DNA from: DASQZK01 sp963771005
Lineage (GTDB): Bacteria; Bacteroidota; Bacteroidia; Bacteroidales; GCA-2748055
Assembly (NCBI GenBank): GCA_963771005.1
Contig: CAVYRO010000005.1
Location: 62,001 to 126,000, forward strand
Reading direction: 5' to 3'
DNA: 64,000 bases
Position numbers and translations under genes: made by a program. Positions 59,408 through 64,000 of the stretch are shown here, one piece after another. Numbering within the stretch: position 1 is the stretch's first letter; each line of letters begins with the position of its first letter. The notes below the pieces were generated by a model, which saw nothing but the letters and a program-made list of their open reading frames with translations, was not told the DNA's origin and did no database searches.

Positions 59408-59635
59408 TAAATCCGCCTACGCGGATAGCTATTTTAAAAGTACCCGATTCTTTCTATAATTCGAAATTATTCACAATTAAAATTTCAGATTATGAGAATC
59501 CCGATTGCCATCGGGACGGGCCTTACCATCGTCGAACAAGCCATTGCACTTGTTCCTGAATTTGATAAAGTTGTTCGCAAGCTTGAGCAACAAGTTACCC
59601 TTCGGGGCCAGAGTAAAAGTACTCTACAAAATTAC

Positions 59636-59660
59636 ACTTCGACTGCGCTCAGTGCACCGC
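59636..59660. repeat. 25-bp dispersed repeat inside the integrase gene
   Basis: Identical to 56732-56756 and at the same codon position. Its shared site in both copies shows it was inserted before the copies separated. Confidence 0.8.
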
Positions 59661-60023
59661 ATCCGGCGCATTGCCCTTTTCGTGCTTCATTTCGGGAAAC
59701 TGCCCGAACAGATCGACCCGGAAGAGATCAACGAATATCTGGTGGCCCTGGCCCGTGATCCCAAATCTCCCTCACGCAGCAGTTTTAAGCACATGGTTTA
59801 CGGTCTTCGCTATTACTACCGCCTGCTGGGTATGAACAAGAACGCCATTGCCCTGCCTTCGTTGAAGAAAGATACAAAACTTCCGGTAATTCTCAATCAC
59901 CAGGAACTGAAAGAACTGTTTGCCGCACCGACCCTGCTCAAACAACGGGTGGTTCTGACCCTGATCTACTCGGCAGGCTTACGGGGACAGGAAGTGATCA
60001 ACCTGAAGATATCGGATATTGAT

Positions 60024-60046
60024 ACTTCGACAGGCTCAGCACAGGC
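60024..60046. repeat. 23-bp dispersed repeat inside the integrase gene
   Basis: It starts ACTTCGACAGGCTCAGCACA. Removing it rejoins ISDID with FERKTIHIR. TTCGA stands on both sides, a possible 5-bp duplication. The word is a variant of the 25-bp repeat. Confidence 0.75.
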
Positions 60047-60456
60047 TTCGAACGAAAGACCATCCACATCCGGCAAAGCAAATACAAGAAGGACCGGGTA
60101 GTCCCACTGGCCGACAGTATGGCCGTTGGGCTGAGAAAATACCTGGCAGCAGAGAACCCTCACATCTGGTTGTTCAACGGCAAGGAACCCGATGGCAGGT
60201 ACAGCGTTCGCGGACTCTCCTGGGTGATGCGCGAAAACCTTAAGAAAACTTCCATCACCAAAGAGGTTAACCTGCATTCCCTGCGCCACACCTATGCCAC
60301 CCACCTGCTGGAACAGGGCGTAAATATCGTAACCCTGAAAGAACTGCTTGGTCATGCAGAGATCACCACCACCATGATCTATCTCCCATCATTGCACCAA
60401 TGCCAGTTGGTCAAGGCCCATAGTCCCCTGGATACCCTTTATAACTATCTCCGGGC

Positions 60457-61637
60457 ATGCGGCCAAAGTTTGAGCTGGCTGATGCGATACGTCTTTTCGG
60501 TACCGGGCTCTCTGAAAAGGTCAAGCTTAACGCCCCTGCAACAAAAGAGTGCTGGAAAAGATTGCCAGTTGCCGTACGGCTGCTCTGGGCGGGCATGAAG
60601 AAGTATGCGACACCTGTGGTACTGTCCGCTACAGTTACAACAGCTGTGGTGACCGACATTGTCCCAAATGCCAGGCTGCCAAACAGGCGTTTTGGATCGA
60701 TGACCTGATCAGGCGTACTCTTCCGGTGAAGCATTATCACATCATATTCACCGTTCCTCATCAGTTGAACGGGCTTTGCCTGCATAACCAGACGGTTGTA
60801 TTACGACCTGCTTTTCGCTGCCGTATGGCATACCCTCCGGTCATTCGGATACACGCATTATGGCGTTGAAAGCGGTGCTGTGGCGGTCTTGCATACCTGG
60901 GGACAGAACCTCTCACTGCATCCGCATATTCATTGCATCGTTCCATCTGCAGGATACACTCTTGATGGCAGGTGGAAGAATATCGGTCCTTCGGGAAATT
61001 ACCTCTATCCGGCTTATCAACTGAGCGATGCTTTTAAGTACAGGTTCCTGGACAGCCTCAAACGGGCTTTAAAAAAGAATAACGAGTTGTCGTTATTTGA
61101 TGACAAAGTGCAAAAGGCTTATAGATCAAAGTGGGTGGTGCATTGCGAGCCTGCCCTGGCAAGTGCTGATCACGTCATAAAATACCTGGGCCAATACACC
61201 CACCGTGTAGCCATTACCAACCAGCGAATTTTAAACATCCACCACGAGAAGGTGACTTTCATGGCCAAAGATTACCGCGACAATGCCATTAAAAAGCCAG
61301 TTACCCTTGACGGGGTGGAGTTCCTGCGCCGTTTTACCCTGCATATTCTTCCATCACGCTTCGTGAAGATCAGGTACTTCGGCATTTATAATCATACAGC
61401 CAAAAGAAATCTAGCATTGCAGTTTGTGCCGGAAAGCAAACCGGATATTGACACCCTGATAAAAGACAAGGAACCTCCCGAAACCAGGCTGCAGCGCTTT
61501 GAACGTCTCACAGGCTATTAATCCCTGTCAGTGTCCGGTATGCAAGAAAGGCCGGATGGTGGTGGTTAGGGAACTTGCCCAGGATCAGGTCACCGGACAG
61601 GGTAACTTCTCCCGAATTTTTTGCGTCAACTTTTTAA
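60457..61637 (+). pseudogene. IS91-family transposase of copy 2, frameshifted
   Basis: It is homologous to 57173-58348 over its full length, with at least three breaks: near 60510-60550 (GTGLSEKVKLNAP versus GTGLASGVSLTPL), near 60790 (before LYYDLLFAAVWHTL) and near 61515 (ERLTGY then NPCQCPVCKKGRM). The motifs CGDRHCPKC, HPHIHCIV and YLGQYTHRVA persist. The breaks are single-base insertions, suggesting recent decay. Confidence 0.88.
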
Positions 61638-61913
61638 ACCCCGGTTTACACCATATCGATAGGGCTGGGAAAACTATGCACACCGCATACCAAAATCAGC
61701 TAAAATCCGGATGATATCAACTGTTTTCAGCCAATGTAGGGTACAAAAAACTTCAAGCTTCCAGCAATCTTCAACCTGCCCGATTTCCAAAAACAACAAA
61801 AAACGTCATTAAGTGCATAGCTTACCTGCTGATAGCCCGGCGGGTGTAGTTCAACATGGACTCATCGCTGGGTTTTGCAAACCGCTCAGAGTCCTATTTA
61901 TTACCACACGTTT

Positions 61914-62717
61914 TTATTTTTCCTTTTTAAAAAAGTCATTTATCATTTTCTGTAATCCAATGTCGGTAAAAACACCGGTTTCTATTTCAAATTTGTCATT
62001 TTTTACAAGTAAGACTCCATAAGGACTTTTCTGTTCCAGCCTGTCAAATAATTGGTTATTTACAATAAGAAATCGGTCGTCACTGATATTAACTTTCACT
62101 GAGGAGTCTTTGTACATTTCAAATATTTTATTTGCATAAAATCCAAAATCACTTGAGACTTCATAAATCCCTTCTGAATTGTCAGATTTTGCAATTGAAT
62201 TAAACTGGGTCAAATCAGGGATGAAAAACATTACTGTTGAACCCTTCAATTCTTGAATCTTTTTTGATTCTTCACAATTCCCAGAGTTAATAGCAATTAT
62301 TAATTTGCCTTTGATAGATTTATCAATTTTTACGTCAGCAATTTTATTAATTGTCAAATCGAGGTCAATTAAATCATTCACAGGACTCTCCAAGTTAAAG
62401 AGGATTTCATTGAAGTCAACTTTGCTCAAATTGTAATAGAGTATTTTAACGAATTTTTGTGGATTTTCCTGTATTACTTTGTAAAGAGTTTCATTACTAA
62501 ATTCACTGAACTCGGCATTGTTTCTGCAGTCTCGTCCAAAAGTTTCCAAGAATTTGAGCATTAAATTTTCTGATATTTTATCCCCACTCTCAGAGGCGTC
62601 CAAAACGATTGAGATGTCACATTTTATTGAATCAGTTTGTTGTCCAAAGGAATAGACGTATAAACTGATGTTCAGAAGAATTATTATTATAGTTTTTATT
62701 TTTAGTAGTCGCTTCAT
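61914..62717 (-). CDS. Exported protein of unknown function, possibly VWA-like
   Basis: A 267-residue protein with a signal peptide (MKRLLKIKTIIIILLNISLY, cleavage near FGQQ). The mature part starts KCDISIVLDASESGDKISEN, which recalls the first strand and DxSxS-type site of a von Willebrand A domain (here DASES). Later strands KGKLIIAINSGN and GSTVMFFIPD fit a Rossmann-like fold. The assignment is weak. It ends 12 bp from the right end of IS91-like copy 2. Confidence 0.6.
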   Translation of the reverse strand: MKRLLKIKTIIIILLNISLYVYSFGQQTDSIKCDISIVLDASESGDKISENLMLKFLETFGRDCRNNAEFSEFSNETLYKVIQENPQKFVKILYYNLSKVDFNEILFNLESPVNDLIDLDLTINKIADVKIDKSIKGKLIIAINSGNCEESKKIQELKGSTVMFFIPDLTQFNSIAKSDNSEGIYEVSSDFGFYANKIFEMYKDSSVKVNISDDRFLIVNNQLFDRLEQKSPYGVLLVKNDKFEIETGVFTDIGLQKMINDFFKKEK

Positions 62718-62730
62718 TTTTCAAATGTGT

Positions 62731-62864
62731 GGTAACGGTCCAGCGGTATACGTAGAGCCGGTATTATAAATATTTTGTTTCGGGTATACGTTAATGTAAG
62801 TTAGAAAAAAAAACGTTCGTATATGCAAAAAACCAGGCTTTACGTATGACCGCTTGTTAGGCGG
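62731..62864 (-). other. attC-like site A11
   Basis: A 134-bp palindrome. GGTAACGGTCCAGCGGTATA and CGTAGAGCCGG face CCAGGCTTTACGTATGACCG and CTTGTTAGGCGG, with a perfect GTTAGGC box. Confidence 0.88.
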
Positions 62865-63070
62865 CGGCATTCTTTTCGTAACCTTTTATTATCTCAATCC
62901 CGTTGAAACTGCACTTCCATTATGCACTTCCGTTTAAAATTTGCAGGATACCACTGAGCCGGGGCAGGATCCAAATCAGGTCTAGTCATTATATGTAATA
63001 TCCAGTCAAACCGGCAGCGGCGCTGACCACGTCATGGAACGAATTGCATTTGTGTTGGTTTTCTTATGCT
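62865..63070. other. 206-bp ORF-less cassette body
   Basis: Between A11 and A12 there is no open frame of useful length on either strand. Words seen include CCACTGAGCCGGGGCAGGATC and CAGTCAAACCGGCAGCGGCG. It may carry a promoter or small RNA, or a decayed gene. Confidence 0.6.
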
Positions 63071-63203
63071 GCCGCCTAACGGTTACGTATATGTGATGCA
63101 GCTACCTTTCTTTGTGCTTGGTAAAATAAAGACACATAATTTTTCAGAATGGATGCATTCGGAGGGAGGATAGGTAGCTGTAGCACATATACGATGTTGT
63201 GCG
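63071..63203 (-). other. attC-like site A12
   Basis: A 133-bp palindrome. GCCGCCTAACGGTTACGTAT, ATGTGATGCAGCTACC face GGTAGCTGTAGCACATATAC and GATGTTGTGCG. The loop is shared with A6. Confidence 0.88.
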
Positions 63204-63330
63204 TTCGTTCATTTTCTGTTTCATTAAATCCAATCCATTAATTGTATTCGAAATCCGCTCCAAGACTTCTTTCAAAATATAGAGTATACACTCCTTATTT
63301 ATTGTATTTTATTTTCGTTCATTACATGTA

Positions 63331-63726
63331 CTAATCAATTAGGAAATCAAATTCTTTCTCGTTGGTCAGCTTAGTATATTCTCTGGCATTACCATTCTTA
63401 TCTTTAAATCCAATTACTACACCATCATTAAAAATCAATAACCTAAAATCAGTTCCAATCAATGAAATATCTGGAGTTGCCCAAGATGCTTTTGAACTTT
63501 TCCATCCATTGGAATTGTTAGAAATCCAGTTTTTAAGATTCACAATTTTTTCAGAATCCTTATTGATTATTGTTACTATTGAATCATCTGAAGAATATTT
63601 ATTCCCTTCGTGAATAATCAATTTGAAATACTTTTCCCTATTTAAAACCTCATCTGGATTTATATACTTTCCGCATGAAATAAATGTTACCAGAAATAAT
63701 CCGATGATGATTTTAAAATTCCTCAT
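63331..63726 (-). CDS. Small lipoprotein of unknown function
   Basis: A 131-residue lipoprotein from ATG 63726 (MRNFKIIIGLFLVTFISC, lipobox FISC). The frame continues upstream into A13, but those codons are attC-like DNA. The mature part (KLIIHEGNKYSSDDSIVTII, SLIGTDFRLLIFNDGVVIGF) is beta-rich with no known family. It lies between A13 and A12, a single-gene cassette with an unusually long (127 bp) 3' spacer. Confidence 0.72.
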   Translation of the reverse strand: MRNFKIIIGLFLVTFISCGKYINPDEVLNREKYFKLIIHEGNKYSSDDSIVTIINKDSEKIVNLKNWISNNSNGWKSSKASWATPDISLIGTDFRLLIFNDGVVIGFKDKNGNAREYTKLTNEKEFDFLID

Positions 63727-63751
63727 GGGCGGTCTGAGTTTTTTTGAATGA

Positions 63752-63888
63752 CGCACAACGAGCAGCGGTAGCCGTAGTTGCCGGAATTCGGAGACGAAAA
63801 CTGTCAGCCTAAAACGTAGCCGATTAAATGTAATGGCCACCAAAACTCACATATCCAGGCAATTACGGTTACCGCATGTTGTAGCGCG
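63752..63888 (-). other. attC-like site A13
   Basis: A 137-bp palindrome. CGCACAACGAGCAGCGGTAG and CCGTAGTTGCCGG face CCAGGCAATTACGGTTACCG and CATGTTGTAGCGCG. The arms nearly match A8. The right box GTTGTAG deviates from consensus. Confidence 0.82.
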
Positions 63889-63897
63889 TTATTCTTT

Positions 63898-64000
63898 TTA
63901 TGTTATCCAAGCATATAAATCACATATTTTAATCCATTTATTATCTATTTTCTTGAATAGAACAGTTTTCTCCTTTAAATCCATAAACTCCTATACTTGT
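63898..64000 (-). CDS. 3' end of the next cassette gene, partial
   Basis: On the minus strand, MDLKEKTVLFKKIDNKWIKI ... LYAWIT ends at TAA (63898-63900), 10 bp before A13. An in-frame TAG stands two codons before this Met, so either the gene is broken there or a frameshift joins it to more sequence beyond the window. It reads like the tail of a small Bacteroidota lipoprotein. Confidence 0.35.

Larger units (their letters stand above)
59492..60473 (+). pseudogene. Tyrosine recombinase of IS91-like copy 2, interrupted twice
   Basis: The former protein can be followed through three frames: MRIPIAIGTGLTIVEQAIAL; then RRIALFVLHFGKLPEQIDPE, HQELKELFAAPTLLKQR and YSAGLRGQEVINLKISDID (first catalytic Arg); then MAVGLRKYLAAENPHIWLF and LHSLRHTYATHLLEQG with LGHAEITTTMIYL. 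The frame breaks coincide exactly with a 25-bp (59636-59660) and a 23-bp (60024-60046) repeat insertion. A one-base insertion follows near the end. Confidence 0.88.
59408..61902 (+). mobile_element. IS91-like element, copy 2 (decayed)
   Basis: A full-length relative of copy 1 with the same ends (hairpin ATCCGC...GCGGAT at left, CAGAGTCCTATTTATT at right). It keeps the middle of the integrase that copy 1 lost, but both genes are frameshifted. It is inserted at the same position of a different attC-like site. The right end lacks the CCGAT...ATCGG hairpin present in copy 1. Confidence 0.85.

Noticed and set aside
63727..63843. Longer N-terminus for the lipoprotein at 63331
   Set aside because: The extra codons are attC-like site A13; the ATG at 63726 gives a proper lipoprotein signal.
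43504..63888. Alternative view of the palindromes as ordinary MITEs or REP elements
   Set aside because: No target duplications, near-constant length with varied arms, core-box ends, and one per gene in a single gene orientation fit attC better; a covariance search would settle it.

Overview
The window looks like a Bacteroidota chromosome, probably a Bacteroidales/Marinilabiliales-type free-living polysaccharide degrader. The signs are a type IX secretion (T9SS) C-terminal sorting domain, a SusB-like GH97 glycosidase, Bacteroidota-style lipoprotein signals, a FISUMP lipoprotein and TAnnTTTG-type -7 promoter boxes. This placement is inferred from gene content only.

Left part (1-36,050) is ordinary chromosome. 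Positions 2-10,637 (+) hold carbohydrate and periplasmic metabolism: Gfo/Idh/MocA oxidoreductase, a T9SS propeller protein, a secreted isochorismatase-like hydrolase, a lone receiver domain, an SMP-30 lactonase-like protein, a D-2-hydroxyacid dehydrogenase, a beta-helix protein and GH97. Positions 10,642-14,931 (-) add a DUF4380 protein, two sugar isomerase/epimerase TIM barrels and a DUF1080 lipoprotein. Positions 15,802-24,056 contain a TPR protein and a chaperone/usher-like cluster: two pilin-like proteins and a 992-residue barrel protein on one strand, and a PapD-like chaperone, a MORN-repeat protein and a lipoprotein on the other. Then come FISUMP, a six-hairpin glycosidase-like protein, a HAD hydrolase, an M28 peptidase and a histidine kinase / response regulator / hybrid kinase operon. 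The intergenic gaps here carry a distinctive family of low-complexity repeats (10-bp and 8-bp tandem units, a 45-bp pyrimidine repeat).

A tRNA-Arg(TCT) at 35,907-35,980 marks a sharp change. To its right (36,160-64,000) the DNA becomes AT-rich and mosaic, the left-hand repeat families vanish, and transposase wrecks (IS66, IS4, IS91), a MITE and truncated genes appear.

From about 43.5 kb to the right edge the layout matches an integron cassette array. Small genes lie almost all on the minus strand: HigBA, PEGA/SHOCT lipoprotein, RhuM, MNT/HEPN, HTH/RelE pairs, a GNAT-like two-gene module, DUF433/DUF5615 and unknown lipoproteins. They are separated by 118-137 bp imperfect palindromes whose ends resemble attC core sites (GTTRRRY / RYYYAAC). 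I count twelve full sites and one half site. Two IS91-like elements sit exactly at attC boundaries, and two group II introns lie in the same region. No integron integrase is in the window; the cassette orientation predicts it beyond position 64,000.
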